From assembly GCA_904394975.1 (NCBI GenBank), contig CAJFNQ010000027.1, positions 1-62,638 on the forward strand: a DNA stretch of 62,638 nucleotides, given 5' to 3'. The notes under the pieces are model-generated. The model made no database searches, had not been told where the DNA came from, and saw only the letters and a list, made by a program, of their open reading frames with translations. Each line of letters opens with the position of its first letter. The first letter of the stretch is position 1. Of the stretch, positions 41,911 to 51,291 are shown in pieces. The translations under genes and the position numbers were made by a program. Source of the stretch: Metaruminococcus_A gallistercoris. GTDB taxonomy: Bacteria; Bacillota; Clostridia; Oscillospirales; Ruminococcaceae.

Positions 41911-42858
41911 ATGAGTCAAATTCCACTTGTTGTCATTGCGGGTCCTACCGGAAGCGGAAAAACAGCGCTGTCGGTTGAGCTTGCCAGGCGATTTGACGGT
42001 GAGGTAGTGTCCGGCGATTCCATGCAAATTTATAAGCAGATGGAAATCGCAACGGCAAAGCCTACTCTAGAAGAGATGCGGGGCGTTCCCCATCACCTGG
42101 TCGGTTTTTTAGATTGCTCTGAGCCGTACAGCGTGGCGGATTATGTTAAGCAGGCGTCCGCCGTGATCGAAGATATCTACGGGCGCGGGAAACTTCCGTT
42201 TGTGGTTGGCGGAACAGGGCTTTATATTACAAGTCTCGTCAATCATATTTCCTTTGATGAGATCGTTTCAGACAGTTCACTTCGTTCGCAGCTGCTGGAC
42301 CGGTTGAGTCGTGAAGGCGGGCAGTCGCTGCTCGATGAGCTCAGGCAGTTTGATCCGGAAACGGCGGCGGCCCTTCACCCGAACAACGGCAATCGGATCG
42401 TTCGCGCAATTGAAGTATATCGGTTGACCGGCATCACCATGAGCGAGCATCAGCGCCGGAGCCGCGAAAAACCGTCTCCTTACCGGTTGTGTATGATTGG
42501 TCTCACAGCCAAGAATCGACAGGTATTGTATGATAGAATAAACAGAAGAGTCGATGAAATGATGCAAAAAGGGCTTTTGGAAGAAGCCCGGCGGATTTTG
42601 GAAACCCCCGGTTTAAAAACCGCTTATCAGGCAATCGGCTATAAAGAACTGGCAGGCTATTTTGACGGGACATGCACGTTAGAAACTGCGCTGGAAAAAA
42701 TCAAGCAGGAGTCCAGGCGTTATGCCAAACGGCAGCTTACCTGGTTCCGCAGAGATGAGCGAATTCATTGGCTTTATTTGGATGAACAGTCGCCGGAACA
42801 GCTGGTGCAATCAGCTGAACGGTTGATTCATCATAATTTGAATACACAGGAAAGGTGA
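41911..42858 (+). CDS. miaA: tRNA dimethylallyltransferase
   Basis: A 315-residue enzyme that attaches a dimethylallyl group to A37 of tRNAs reading U-initial codons, giving the substrate of MiaB. The P-loop is GPTGSGKTALS (about residue 9), then SGDSMQIYKQMEIATAKP and the catalytic PHHLVGFLD and GGTGLYITSL. The C-terminus includes QAIGYKELAGYFDG. ATG 41911 with GGAAGG upstream is preferred over an in-frame extension inside mutL. It overlaps the next open frame by 4 bases if hfq begins at its upstream GTG. Confidence 0.97.
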   Translation: MSQIPLVVIAGPTGSGKTALSVELARRFDGEVVSGDSMQIYKQMEIATAKPTLEEMRGVPHHLVGFLDCSEPYSVADYVKQASAVIEDIYGRGKLPFVVGGTGLYITSLVNHISFDEIVSDSSLRSQLLDRLSREGGQSLLDELRQFDPETAAALHPNNGNRIVRAIEVYRLTGITMSEHQRRSREKPSPYRLCMIGLTAKNRQVLYDRINRRVDEMMQKGLLEEARRILETPGLKTAYQAIGYKELAGYFDGTCTLETALEKIKQESRRYAKRQLTWFRRDERIHWLYLDEQSPEQLVQSAERLIHHNLNTQER

Positions 42859-42863
42859 TCGTT

Positions 42864-43112
42864 ATGAAAACAATTAATTTGCAGGATGTCTTTTTAAACG
42901 CAGCTCGGAAAGAGCGTAAACCGGTTACCATTTATCTGATGAACGGATTTCAGTTCCGTGGAATCGTGAAAGGATTTGACAACTTTACCATCGTGCTGGA
43001 TAACGATGGTAAACAGAGCCTTGTGTATAAACATGCTGTTTCTACCATTATCCCGGCGAAGAACATTCAGATTTTTGATGAAAATAACGCTCTGAACAAC
43101 GAGGATAACTAA
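42864..43112 (+). CDS. hfq: RNA chaperone Hfq
   Basis: An 82-residue Sm-like protein that forms hexamers and matches small RNAs with mRNAs. The Sm1 motif is VTIYLMNGFQFRGIVKGFDNFTIVL in two parts and Sm2 is LVYKHAVSTIIP. Proximal-face Gln in NLQDVFLN and the YKH site are conserved. ATG 42864 is chosen because AAGGTGAT is 4 bases upstream; an in-frame GTG lies at 42855. The miaA-hfq order is widespread. The C-terminal tail is short, as in Firmicutes. Confidence 0.96.
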   Translation: MKTINLQDVFLNAARKERKPVTIYLMNGFQFRGIVKGFDNFTIVLDNDGKQSLVYKHAVSTIIPAKNIQIFDENNALNNEDN

Positions 43113-43115
43113 ACC

Positions 43116-44354
43116 ATGATGTCAAAACTTCCCAAGATTCTTCTTGGTATATTTGCGGTAGCGTTAGCTCTGCTCGTTGCGATGCAGGTATACATCGCGT
43201 TCAGTAATCCTTATGTGGTTGAAACGGTTTATAAAGCGCAGGTAGATGAATCGTTCGCTTTGAAGGGTGTTGTCGCGCGTGATGAAATTGTGCTGGAGCA
43301 GGAAAAATCCGGCGCGGTGGATTATGAGATTCGCAACGGAGACAAGGTTGCCAAAAATTCGGTCATCGCGCAAATGTATCCGAGTGAACAGGATATTGCG
43401 ACAATGGCACAGGTCGAGCGGATGGAAGCGGAGCTGGAAACCGTTAAGGCTTCGCAGCAAGGCAGTACAGCGGCTACGCAGGCGAACGCTTTAACAAGGC
43501 AGATAAATTCCATTAATGATGAGTATGTGTCATTGGTTTTGAACCATGATTTGGATTCGTTGTATGAAGTGAAAAATAATTTTTTGGATGCGTACAACCG
43601 TAGCCAGATTCTATTTTCCACCGCTACTGACTTTAATGCTCGAATCGCTGAGCTGGAAGCACAAATCGCGACTTTGAAGCAGCAGAGCGGCAGCTCTGCC
43701 TCACAGGTCGTCGCGTCTTCATCGGGTTACTTTGTAAACATGGTTGACGGATACGAGGGCGATTTGACTTTGGAAAAAACGTCCGGATTGACCGCGGAAA
43801 ATATTGAAGCGTATTTTTCTCAACAAGAACAGGAAGTACAAAGCAATTCCGTCGGGAAGATCATCACCAATGCGCAATGGCGATATGTAGCGTTGATGGA
43901 TGCGGATGACGCGATGAATCTGAACGAAGGCTGGAACTATAACCTTCGGTTCCCATCCAGCGGCGATGATACGGTCGTCATGAATCTTGTTTCCTGCAAG
44001 ATCGATAATGAAGCGGATCAGGCGCTGGTTGTGTTTGAATCGGATCGTATTTCAGAGCAGACGGTTAAGCTTCGGCTGGAAGAGGCGGAAGTTATTTTAA
44101 ATACTTTTGAAGGAATCAAAATTCCAAAATCTGCGCTCCACATTATCCAAACAGATGAAGGCTCCGAAAAAGGAGTTTATATCAAGTATGGACAAACGAT
44201 GCAGTTTAAAAAGGTTGATATTCTTTATGAAAATGAGGAATATTTCATCAGCAGAAGCATTGAAACTGAAAACGAACGGTCTGACTATGTCCGTATTTAC
44301 GATGATGTCATTGTGAAAGGTTCTGATTTTTATGACGGAAAACAGATCAAGTGA
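43116..44354 (+). CDS. HlyD-like membrane fusion protein of the ylm/sep cluster
   Basis: A 412-residue protein with one N-terminal membrane helix (about 6-28), a barrel-sandwich-like segment ESFALKGVVARDEIV, coiled-coil hairpins (about 85-190, rich in Glu/Gln/Ala) and a beta-rich C-terminal part (about 235-400). This order resembles HlyD adaptor proteins. No export ATPase or permease gene is next to it, and similar genes are commonly found between hfq and ylmE in clostridia. A role in envelope or division is inferred from its neighbours only. It starts 3 bases after hfq and overlaps ylmE. Confidence 0.75.
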   Translation: MMSKLPKILLGIFAVALALLVAMQVYIAFSNPYVVETVYKAQVDESFALKGVVARDEIVLEQEKSGAVDYEIRNGDKVAKNSVIAQMYPSEQDIATMAQVERMEAELETVKASQQGSTAATQANALTRQINSINDEYVSLVLNHDLDSLYEVKNNFLDAYNRSQILFSTATDFNARIAELEAQIATLKQQSGSSASQVVASSSGYFVNMVDGYEGDLTLEKTSGLTAENIEAYFSQQEQEVQSNSVGKIITNAQWRYVALMDADDAMNLNEGWNYNLRFPSSGDDTVVMNLVSCKIDNEADQALVVFESDRISEQTVKLRLEEAEVILNTFEGIKIPKSALHIIQTDEGSEKGVYIKYGQTMQFKKVDILYENEEYFISRSIETENERSDYVRIYDDVIVKGSDFYDGKQIK

Positions 44355-45030
44355 TCAGGTTCGGGAAAATTTGAAAAGGATTCGCTTTGAAATTGAGGAG
44401 ACCTGTTCGGCGTGTGGCAGAGATCCTAATGATGTAACACTTATGGCGGTGACCAAAACCGTTTCTCCTGAACTGGTAAATGTTGCCCTTTCTGAAGGAG
44501 TCCGTCTCCTTGGTGAAAACCGCGCACAGGAACTGGTTTCAAAGTACGAATTCTACCATACGGATTTTAAACAGATTCATTTTATCGGTCATCTTCAAAC
44601 CAATAAGGTAAAGCAGATTATTGATAAGGTCAGTATGATTGAATCGGTGGATTCGGAACATCTTGCCGCGGAAATTAACCGCTGTGCCGGACTTTCCGGA
44701 AAAACCATGGAAATTTTGCTGGAAGTAAACCTGGGCGGAGAACAGAGCAAATCGGGAGTCGCAAAAGAAGACTTGTTCGAGTTGGCGGAAAAAGTTTCCG
44801 GATACCCAAATTTGATTCTCAGAGGGCTCATGGTGATTCCGCCGGTTGGGGAAGGCGCCCGGTATTTTGAGCAGGCGCAAAAGTTGCTTATTGACATGCA
44901 GGCTAAAAAGTTAGATAATAGGAATGTGAATATTTTGTCGATGGGCATGTCTGCTGATTATATTGATGCGATACGCTTTGGCAGCACGATTATTCGTGTT
45001 GGGCGTGGCCTGTTCGGTGAAAGAAATTAA
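44332..45030 (+). CDS. YggS/YlmE family PLP-binding protein
   Basis: A 232-residue PLP homeostasis protein with an alanine-racemase-like barrel. The PLP Lys lies in LMAVTKTVSPE (about residue 39). GENRAQEL, HFIGHLQTNKVK, VNLGGEQSKSG, LRGLMVIPP and SMGMSADYIDAIRFGSTIIRVG are all family signatures. The ATG lies 23 bases inside the upstream gene, suggesting coupling. Loss of the family perturbs vitamin B6 and amino-acid pools; no single catalytic activity is known. Confidence 0.93.
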   Translation: MTENRSSDQVRENLKRIRFEIEETCSACGRDPNDVTLMAVTKTVSPELVNVALSEGVRLLGENRAQELVSKYEFYHTDFKQIHFIGHLQTNKVKQIIDKVSMIESVDSEHLAAEINRCAGLSGKTMEILLEVNLGGEQSKSGVAKEDLFELAEKVSGYPNLILRGLMVIPPVGEGARYFEQAQKLLIDMQAKKLDNRNVNILSMGMSADYIDAIRFGSTIIRVGRGLFGERN

Positions 45031-45051
45031 ACGTTCACAGGAGGAAAAAGT

Positions 45052-45534
45052 ATGAGTTTTATGGATAAAATCAAAGGCGTTTTTGTAGCCGAAGATGACG
45101 ATTACGAGTACGAAGACGAAGGCATGGAGCAGGAAATCATCAGCAGAGAGCACAATCGTCCTTCCGAAGCGTTTGACTATAATTCCAGCTCTACCGACAA
45201 TCATTCCGGCAAAAGCGGTTCGCAGAAGAGCAATCGTGTTGTCAACATTCATGCGACCACTCAGCTGCAGGTCGTTTTGGTGAAACCGGAGCATTTTGAG
45301 GACGCGAGTTCTGTTGCGGACCATTTGAATGAAAAGCGTACAGTTGTTTTGAATCTTGAGTCTACAAATAAGGATACAGCTCGTCGTTTGGTTGACTTTT
45401 TGAGCGGTGTTGCTTATGCAAACAACGGTCAGATTAAACGTGTGGCTAACAGCACTTTTATCATTACTCCGTACAATGTTGATATTATGGGAGACCTGCT
45501 TGGAGAACTTGAAAGCAACGGCCTCTATTTTTAA
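45052..45534 (+). CDS. sepF: Cell division protein SepF
   Basis: A 160-residue FtsZ membrane anchor. It has an N-terminal amphipathic segment (MSFMDKIKGVFV), an acidic Ser-rich linker (about 15-70) and a C-terminal SepF fold: VVLVKPEHFEDASSVADHL, RTVVLNLESTNKDTARRLVDFLSGVAYA and NSTFIITPYNVDIMGD in pieces. SD AGGAGG precedes ATG. The ylmE-sepF-ylmH-divIVA order is the standard division cluster. Confidence 0.95.
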   Translation: MSFMDKIKGVFVAEDDDYEYEDEGMEQEIISREHNRPSEAFDYNSSSTDNHSGKSGSQKSNRVVNIHATTQLQVVLVKPEHFEDASSVADHLNEKRTVVLNLESTNKDTARRLVDFLSGVAYANNGQIKRVANSTFIITPYNVDIMGDLLGELESNGLYF

Positions 45535-45536
45535 TT

Positions 45537-46289
45537 ATGCTTACCCGGGAAGATGAATTTTTCCTCGCCAAAGTAGAAGATCTGGCTGTTCAAGCAGAAC
45601 GCAGAAATAGTCCGCGGTTCAGTTTGTTTCTGGACGAACGGCAGGCTTACATGGCAGAACAGCATTTGAAGCATCAGCGTTTTTCCAATTTTCTTTTTTT
45701 CGGAGGATTTGAAGGGGCGCAGCGGAAAATGTTGGGTGTTTTTCCGGAGTATATGGAACCGGATGAGCAGCTTTTTCCTGTCGTTGGCTTGAAGTTTATC
45801 TACCGAAAGGCAGATCAGCTTTCTCACAGGGATTTTCTTGGCAGTTTTATGTCACTTGGCGTAAAGCGGGAAGTGATTGGTGACATTTTGGTTGACGAGG
45901 GTCAAACTGTTGTTTGTCTTTACGAAAAACAGTTTGACTATTTTACTGAAAATGTGAAAAAGATCGGGCGGGTTGGTGTTTCTGTTGAACCGTGCGATTT
46001 GAGCGTGGTGTCGTATCAACCGGCATTTAAGGAGATTAGCGGAACCGTGTCTTCGCTTCGTTTGGATTGCCTGGTGGCTGAGGCGGCCGGCACAAGCCGT
46101 GAAAAGGCCGCGCAGCTTATTCGTACCGGCTTGGTGCAGTGTGATTATGAGCAGATAGACTCGGTGAGTTATCAGGTCAAGCCTGGCAGCGTATTTTCAG
46201 TTCGTGGCCATGGAAAATTCGTTTTATCTCAAGAGATTCGTCCAACTAAAAAGGGACGGATGTTTGTTACAATTCAAAAATACATATAG
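45537..46289 (+). CDS. YlmH family S4-domain RNA-binding protein
   Basis: A 250-residue protein. The N-terminal part includes FSLFLDERQAYMAEQ and HRDFLGSFMSLGVKREVIGDI, the YlmH signature. The C-terminal S4 RNA-binding domain (about 175-245) has LRLDCLVAEAAGTSREKAAQLIRTGLV in two pieces. YlmH has been linked in Bacillus to rescue of stalled ribosomes and peptidyl-tRNA-50S complexes. It starts only 2 bases after sepF without a strong SD, so coupling is likely. Confidence 0.92.
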   Translation: MLTREDEFFLAKVEDLAVQAERRNSPRFSLFLDERQAYMAEQHLKHQRFSNFLFFGGFEGAQRKMLGVFPEYMEPDEQLFPVVGLKFIYRKADQLSHRDFLGSFMSLGVKREVIGDILVDEGQTVVCLYEKQFDYFTENVKKIGRVGVSVEPCDLSVVSYQPAFKEISGTVSSLRLDCLVAEAAGTSREKAAQLIRTGLVQCDYEQIDSVSYQVKPGSVFSVRGHGKFVLSQEIRPTKKGRMFVTIQKYI

Positions 46290-46303
46290 GGAGGTATTGT
46301 CCG

Positions 46304-47047
46304 GTGAACGCCAAAGAAATTGCATCAAAGAAATTTGATAAATCGGCCTTCGGTTATAAAACAGAAGAAGTGGATTCTTATTTAGACGATGTTGCAGCAG
46401 CAATGAATGAGTTGACCGCTCAAAATATGGAATTGCAGAACAAGCTTGAAATACTTGCTTCTAAGCTTGAAGAATACCGTCAGGATGAAAATAGTATGAA
46501 AGAAGCACTTCTTGGTGCTCAGAAGCTTGGCAATACGATTCTCAAGGAAGCAAAGGAAAAAGCAGAAGAGCTTCTGAATGAAGCGCAGTTGAAAAGTGAA
46601 GAGATTCGCAAAAACGCGGTTGAAGAATCTCAAAAATCCTTGGCGGGTATTAAAAAAGACATTGAGAAAGAGCAGCATACGTTGCTCATGACTCAAAGAG
46701 AAGTGTCAAACTTCAAGTCGAAACTGCTCGCTCTTTATAAATCTCATTTGGATACTATTACATCCATTCCTGAAATTAAGGAAAAGGATTCGGAAGCAGT
46801 GGAGAGTATCTCCTCTAAATTGGCGGAAAACGCTGCAGAACCTATAGCGGAAGCCGCTCCGGTCGCTGCTCCGGAAACGGAGGAAGCTCCTAAGGCTGCA
46901 GAACCGGCCGTTGCTTCTTCTGAAAACGAGAAAAACGGCGTGCCGCCGATTTATCAGGGCCGTTTTGGCACACGCGATGAAACAAGGACTCTGGAATCTA
47001 AATTCGGTGAGCTGCGTTTCGGCCGTAACAACAACGTAAAAAAGTAA
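46304..47047 (+). CDS. divIVA: DivIVA-domain protein
   Basis: A 247-residue coiled-coil protein that senses curved membrane at poles and septa. The N-terminal DivIVA domain has SKKFDKSAFGYKTEEVDSYL, followed by long coiled coils (about 30-150) and an Ala/Glu/Pro-rich linker (about 175-215). The start is GTG 46304 with GGGAGG upstream. It sits in its standard place after ylmH and before ileS. Confidence 0.93.
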   Translation: MNAKEIASKKFDKSAFGYKTEEVDSYLDDVAAAMNELTAQNMELQNKLEILASKLEEYRQDENSMKEALLGAQKLGNTILKEAKEKAEELLNEAQLKSEEIRKNAVEESQKSLAGIKKDIEKEQHTLLMTQREVSNFKSKLLALYKSHLDTITSIPEIKEKDSEAVESISSKLAENAAEPIAEAAPVAAPETEEAPKAAEPAVASSENEKNGVPPIYQGRFGTRDETRTLESKFGELRFGRNNNVKK

Positions 47048-47068
47048 CCATCAAGGAGAGAAAAAAGA

Positions 47069-49855
47069 ATGCCTCAGGATTATAACCGTACTTTGAACCT
47101 GACAAAAACCGATTTTCCAATGCGGGCGAATCTGCCGCAGCGGGAGCCGGAGATGTTGAAAGGGTTTGAGGAAAGCCAGATTTACGATAAGTTAATGGAA
47201 AAAAACAAGGGTAAGCCGAACTATACCCTTCATGACGGACCGCCATACGCAAACGGCAATATTCATATGGGTACCGCTTTGAATAAGGTTTTGAAGGATA
47301 TTATCATTCGTCATAAAAACATGTCCGGCTTTTACGCGCCTTATATTCCCGGCTGGGATACACATGGCCTTCCGATTGAGCTGAAAGCGCTCAAAAAAGA
47401 CGGTGTCAATCCGGCAACGATTTCGGCAGTTGAGCTTAGAAAATTGTGCCGTGAGTTTGCGGAATCGTTTATTGCTTCCATGACCCAGCAGTTTAAACGG
47501 CTGGGTGTTATCGGCGATTTTGAAAATCCTTACAAGACGCTTCGCCCTGCTTTTGAGGCAAAGCAGATCGAAGTGTTTGGAGAGATGGCCAAAAAGGGCT
47601 ATATTTATAAAGGTTTGAAACCAGTTTATTGGTGTACCGAATGCGGCACCGCATTGGCGGAAGCTGAGATTGAGTATGAGGACGATCCCTGCTATTCCAT
47701 TTATGTGAAATTTAACGTAACGGATGATAAGGGCGTTTTCTCTGGTATGGGCATTGATCCGAAAGATGTTTATTTTGTCATCTGGACAACTACTACCTGG
47801 ACTCTGCCGGGTAACGTTGCAATTTGCCTTGGCCCGAATTATGAGTATACCCTCGTAAAAACTGGCGGTCAGTATCTGGTTATGGCAAAAGATCTGGTCA
47901 ATGCTGCAATGAAAGACGCGAAAATCGACGATTACGAAACAGTCGGCAGCTTTTTGGGCAGTGATCTGGAGTATATAAAGACAGCTCATCCGTTCCTTGA
48001 CCGTGAATCGCTTGTTATTGTCGGCGATCATGTTACACTGGAAAGTGGTACTGGTTGTGTTCATACAGCGCCTGGACATGGTGTGGAGGACTTTGAAGTT
48101 TGTCAGAATTACAAAGATATCCCGGTTATTGTTCCGGTTGATTCAGAAGGCAAATTGACTGAGCTTGCAGGGGAATTCGCAGGACTTTCTACAGACGACG
48201 CAAATAAAGCGATCGCCAAAAAGCTGGATGAAACCGGTCACCTTTTTGCGCTGGTTAAGATTGTACACCAGTATCCGCATTGCTGGCGCTGCAAAAAACC
48301 GATTCTGTTCCGCGCAACCGAACAGTGGTTCTGCTCGGTCGATGGATTTAAAGATCAAGCCATTGAAGCGATCAGCGGCGTTAACTGGATTCCGGAATGG
48401 GGCGAAGAGCGTATCAAAGGTATGGTGCGTGACCGCAGCGACTGGTGTATTTCCCGTCAGCGTACCTGGGGCGTGCCGATCCCGATTCTGTATTGTAAAG
48501 ATTGCGGTAAGCCGATCGTAAATGATCAAACAATCCGCGCGATTTCTGATTTGTTCCGTGCGGAAGGTTCTGATGCATGGTATACAAAAGATCCGTCTGA
48601 ATTCCTCCCGGCGGATGTCGCTTGTGAATGCGGCTGCCATTCCTTCACCAAAGAAACCGATATTATGGATGTTTGGTTTGACAGCGGTGTTTCTCACGCT
48701 GCCGTTATCGATGAACGCGAAGAGCTTCATTTCCCGGCTGATTTGTACCTTGAGGGTGCAGACCAGTACCGCGGTTGGTTCCAGTCTTCGCTCTTGACCA
48801 GTGTAGCTTACAAAGGCGTTGCGCCTTATAAAAACGTTTGCACACACGGCTGGGTCGTAGACGGCGAAGGCAAAAAAATGTCGAAATCCCTCGGCAACGG
48901 CGTTGCTCCGGAGGACATTATCAAACAGTACGGCGCGGATATTCTTCGCCTTTGGGTTGCTTCGTCCGATTATCATGCGGATATCCGTATTTCTCCGGAT
49001 ATTATGAAACAGCTTTCCGAAGGTTATCGTAAAATCCGGAATACTGCTCGTTATATCCTCAGCAACCTTGCTGATTTTACTCCGGAAACAGATATGGTTC
49101 CGGTGGAGAAAATGCCGGAACTTGATCTGTGGGCGATCCATGCGCTGAATGAACTGATTGCGAAAGCGGAAGCGGGATACAACAGCTTTGATTTCCATGT
49201 GGTTTATCATGCAATCCACAATTTCTGTGTGGTTGATATGTCCAACTTCTATCTGGATATCATCAAAGATCGTCTCTATTGTGAAAAAGCGGACAGCCTT
49301 GAGCGCCGCAGCGCTCAGTCTGCTATCTATATGATTTTAAGTGCGTTGACTCGTCTGGTCGCACCGATCCTCGCGTTTACTTCGGAGGAAATCTGGGCTG
49401 CCATGCCGCATCTTGCTTCGGATGATACCGGTTCGGTACTGTTTAATGATATGCCGAAGCCGATCGAACTCCATACTGACGAATCCTTCCTTGCTAAATG
49501 GGATCGGATTCATCAGGTGCGTGATGAAGTCAACAAAGCTCTGGAGGGCAAACGAAACGAAAAAGTGATTGGTAAATCACTGGAAGCAAAAGTTATTCTG
49601 CATTGTTCGGGAGAGCTTGCCGCATTCCTTGAAACAGTGAAAGATGAACTTGCTACCGCGTTTATCGTTTCTCAGGTAGAACTGTCTGACGGAGCAGGGG
49701 AGACCGCTTCCGATATGGAAGGGCTTTCTATCACGGTTCAGAAGGCTGATGGTGAAAAATGCGAACGCTGCTGGGCATACAGCACCACCGTGGGCGAATG
49801 TGAAGAACATCCTACCCTTTGCGCCCGTTGTGCGGCTGTTGTGAAAAATCAGTAA
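47069..49855 (+). CDS. ileS: Isoleucyl-tRNA synthetase
   Basis: A 928-residue class I synthetase that charges tRNA-Ile. The HIGH-type signature reads GNIHMGTALNK (about residue 59), with Thr in place of the last His. The editing domain (about 200-395) includes WTTTTWTLPGN and GTGCVHTAPGHG. The KMSKS motif is GKKMSKSLGN (about 600). The zinc-binding C-terminus has CERCW and CARC. SD AAGGAG precedes ATG. No T-box is present: the gap to divIVA is only 21 bases. Confidence 0.97.
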   Translation: MPQDYNRTLNLTKTDFPMRANLPQREPEMLKGFEESQIYDKLMEKNKGKPNYTLHDGPPYANGNIHMGTALNKVLKDIIIRHKNMSGFYAPYIPGWDTHGLPIELKALKKDGVNPATISAVELRKLCREFAESFIASMTQQFKRLGVIGDFENPYKTLRPAFEAKQIEVFGEMAKKGYIYKGLKPVYWCTECGTALAEAEIEYEDDPCYSIYVKFNVTDDKGVFSGMGIDPKDVYFVIWTTTTWTLPGNVAICLGPNYEYTLVKTGGQYLVMAKDLVNAAMKDAKIDDYETVGSFLGSDLEYIKTAHPFLDRESLVIVGDHVTLESGTGCVHTAPGHGVEDFEVCQNYKDIPVIVPVDSEGKLTELAGEFAGLSTDDANKAIAKKLDETGHLFALVKIVHQYPHCWRCKKPILFRATEQWFCSVDGFKDQAIEAISGVNWIPEWGEERIKGMVRDRSDWCISRQRTWGVPIPILYCKDCGKPIVNDQTIRAISDLFRAEGSDAWYTKDPSEFLPADVACECGCHSFTKETDIMDVWFDSGVSHAAVIDEREELHFPADLYLEGADQYRGWFQSSLLTSVAYKGVAPYKNVCTHGWVVDGEGKKMSKSLGNGVAPEDIIKQYGADILRLWVASSDYHADIRISPDIMKQLSEGYRKIRNTARYILSNLADFTPETDMVPVEKMPELDLWAIHALNELIAKAEAGYNSFDFHVVYHAIHNFCVVDMSNFYLDIIKDRLYCEKADSLERRSAQSAIYMILSALTRLVAPILAFTSEEIWAAMPHLASDDTGSVLFNDMPKPIELHTDESFLAKWDRIHQVRDEVNKALEGKRNEKVIGKSLEAKVILHCSGELAAFLETVKDELATAFIVSQVELSDGAGETASDMEGLSITVQKADGEKCERCWAYSTTVGECEEHPTLCARCAAVVKNQ

Positions 49856-49863
49856 GCGATGAG

Positions 49864-50373
49864 GTGATCATTATTCCTTATATTGCATTGGCTGTATCTG
49901 CCGTTTTGGTTGGTCTGGACCAGCTCATTAAGGTGCTGGTTCAGGCGAATCTTCAGTTGAACGATTCCGTGTCGTTTATTCCGGGGTTTATTCGCTTTAC
50001 TTATGTGGAAAACACCGGTGCGGCATTTAACTCGTTTGACGGTCAGCGTTGGCTGTTGATTGGTCTTACCGGTGTTGTAATTGTCGTGTTGATTGTATTG
50101 CTGGTTTTGAAAAAGATTCGCAATCCGGTCATTGTCTGGCATATAGCCGTCATTATTGCGGGCGGGCTCGGCAATCTGATTGACCGCATTTTTCGCGGCA
50201 GTGTGATTGACTATATTGAGTTTGATTTTGTTTATTTCGCAATTTTCAATTTCGCCGACTGTTTGGTCGTGTTGGGCGTGATCAGCCTGCTTGTCTATCT
50301 CTTGTTTTTCGATAAAGCCGATGTTCTTCATCTTCATAAAAAGACGGAGCATAAAGATGAATCCAATGACTGA
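49864..50373 (+). CDS. lspA: Prolipoprotein signal peptidase
   Basis: A 169-residue membrane aspartyl protease that removes lipoprotein signal peptides. Four hydrophobic segments are visible. The conserved blocks are GLDQLIKVLV, YVENTGAAFNSF, GGLGNLIDRI with the first catalytic Asp, and IFNFADCLVVLG with the second. The start is uncertain. The frame is open back into ileS. GTG 49864 gives a normal N-terminus but has only GCGATGAG before it, and GAGGTGAT (49861-49868) would suit a rare ATT at 49873. Overlaps rluD by 17 bases. Confidence 0.9.
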   Translation: MIIIPYIALAVSAVLVGLDQLIKVLVQANLQLNDSVSFIPGFIRFTYVENTGAAFNSFDGQRWLLIGLTGVVIVVLIVLLVLKKIRNPVIVWHIAVIIAGGLGNLIDRIFRGSVIDYIEFDFVYFAIFNFADCLVVLGVISLLVYLLFFDKADVLHLHKKTEHKDESND

Positions 50374-51277
50374 GTTGGTTTTTTCCGCTAGTACGGAAGA
50401 CAGCGGCATTCGAGTTGATCGTTTTTTGCAGGCGCGCTTGCCTGACCATTCTCGATCTGCCATTCAGAAATGGATGGAAGACGGTTGCGTTCTGGTCAAC
50501 GGGAAATCGGTTGCAAAAAATTATAAACTGTCCGGTGTGTGTGAGGTTCTGGTGCGGATTCCTGAACCGCAGGAATTGCAGGTCCGAGCGGAAAATATCC
50601 CACTTGATATTGTTTATGAGGATGACGATCTTCTGGTTGTCAATAAGCCGAAAGGGATGGTCGTCCATCCCGCTCCTGGCAACAGCGACGGAACGCTTGT
50701 CAATGCGTTGCTGTACCATTGCAAAGGCAGTCTTTCCGGGATTAACGGGGTCATACGCCCGGGAATCGTTCACCGAATCGACAAAGACACCAGCGGACTT
50801 TTGATGGTCGCGAAAAACGACCGCGCTCATCTTGGGCTTGCGGAGCAGATTAAGGAGCACTCGTTTGACCGGGTGTATGAAACGGTTGTTTACGGGCAGT
50901 TTAAAGAGGATTCCGGTACCGTAAACGCACCGATCGGCCGTCATCCGGTCGACCGGAAGCGGATGGCTGTTACCGCATCTCATTCCAGAGAGGCTGTAAC
51001 CCATTTTCAGGTGTTGGAGCGCTTGAATGGTTTTACCCACCTTCGGGTGCAGCTGGAAACTGGGCGAACCCATCAGATCCGCGTACATATGGCTTATATT
51101 GGCCATCCGGTAGCAGGTGACCCGGTTTACGGTCCTCGTAAGGTTATTTCAGAGCTTCATGGTCAGTGTCTGCATGCGCGTGAAATTGGTTTTACACACC
51201 CTGTAACAGGTGAGCGGATGCATTTTAGCAGTCCGTTGCCGGACTATTTCGTCCGGTTCCTGGATCAGGTTAGATAA
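50357..51277 (+). CDS. rluD: RluD-family 23S rRNA pseudouridine synthase
   Basis: A 306-residue enzyme that isomerises uridines in rRNA. The N-terminal S4 domain includes VDRFLQARLPDHSRSAIQKW (about 18-37). The catalytic domain has VNKPKGMVVHPAPG and the active-site motif HRIDKDTSGLLMVAKN (catalytic Asp about 138), then GRTHQIRVHMAYIGHP. ATG 50357 with GGAG upstream is chosen; the longer open frame overlaps lspA. The lspA-rluD order is typical. Exact sites (U1911/1915/1917 in E. coli RluD) are not proven here. Confidence 0.92.
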   Translation: MNPMTELVFSASTEDSGIRVDRFLQARLPDHSRSAIQKWMEDGCVLVNGKSVAKNYKLSGVCEVLVRIPEPQELQVRAENIPLDIVYEDDDLLVVNKPKGMVVHPAPGNSDGTLVNALLYHCKGSLSGINGVIRPGIVHRIDKDTSGLLMVAKNDRAHLGLAEQIKEHSFDRVYETVVYGQFKEDSGTVNAPIGRHPVDRKRMAVTASHSREAVTHFQVLERLNGFTHLRVQLETGRTHQIRVHMAYIGHPVAGDPVYGPRKVISELHGQCLHAREIGFTHPVTGERMHFSSPLPDYFVRFLDQVR

Positions 51278-51291
51278 AGTTGGGGGTATAC

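Noticed and set aside
47040..47070. T-box leader upstream of ileS
   Set aside because: Only 21 bases separate divIVA from ileS. There is no space for a T-box.
47192..49219. Long minus-strand frames opposite ileS (295 and 358 codons)
   Set aside because: They mirror a well-defined synthetase gene and encode low-complexity, unrecognisable proteins.
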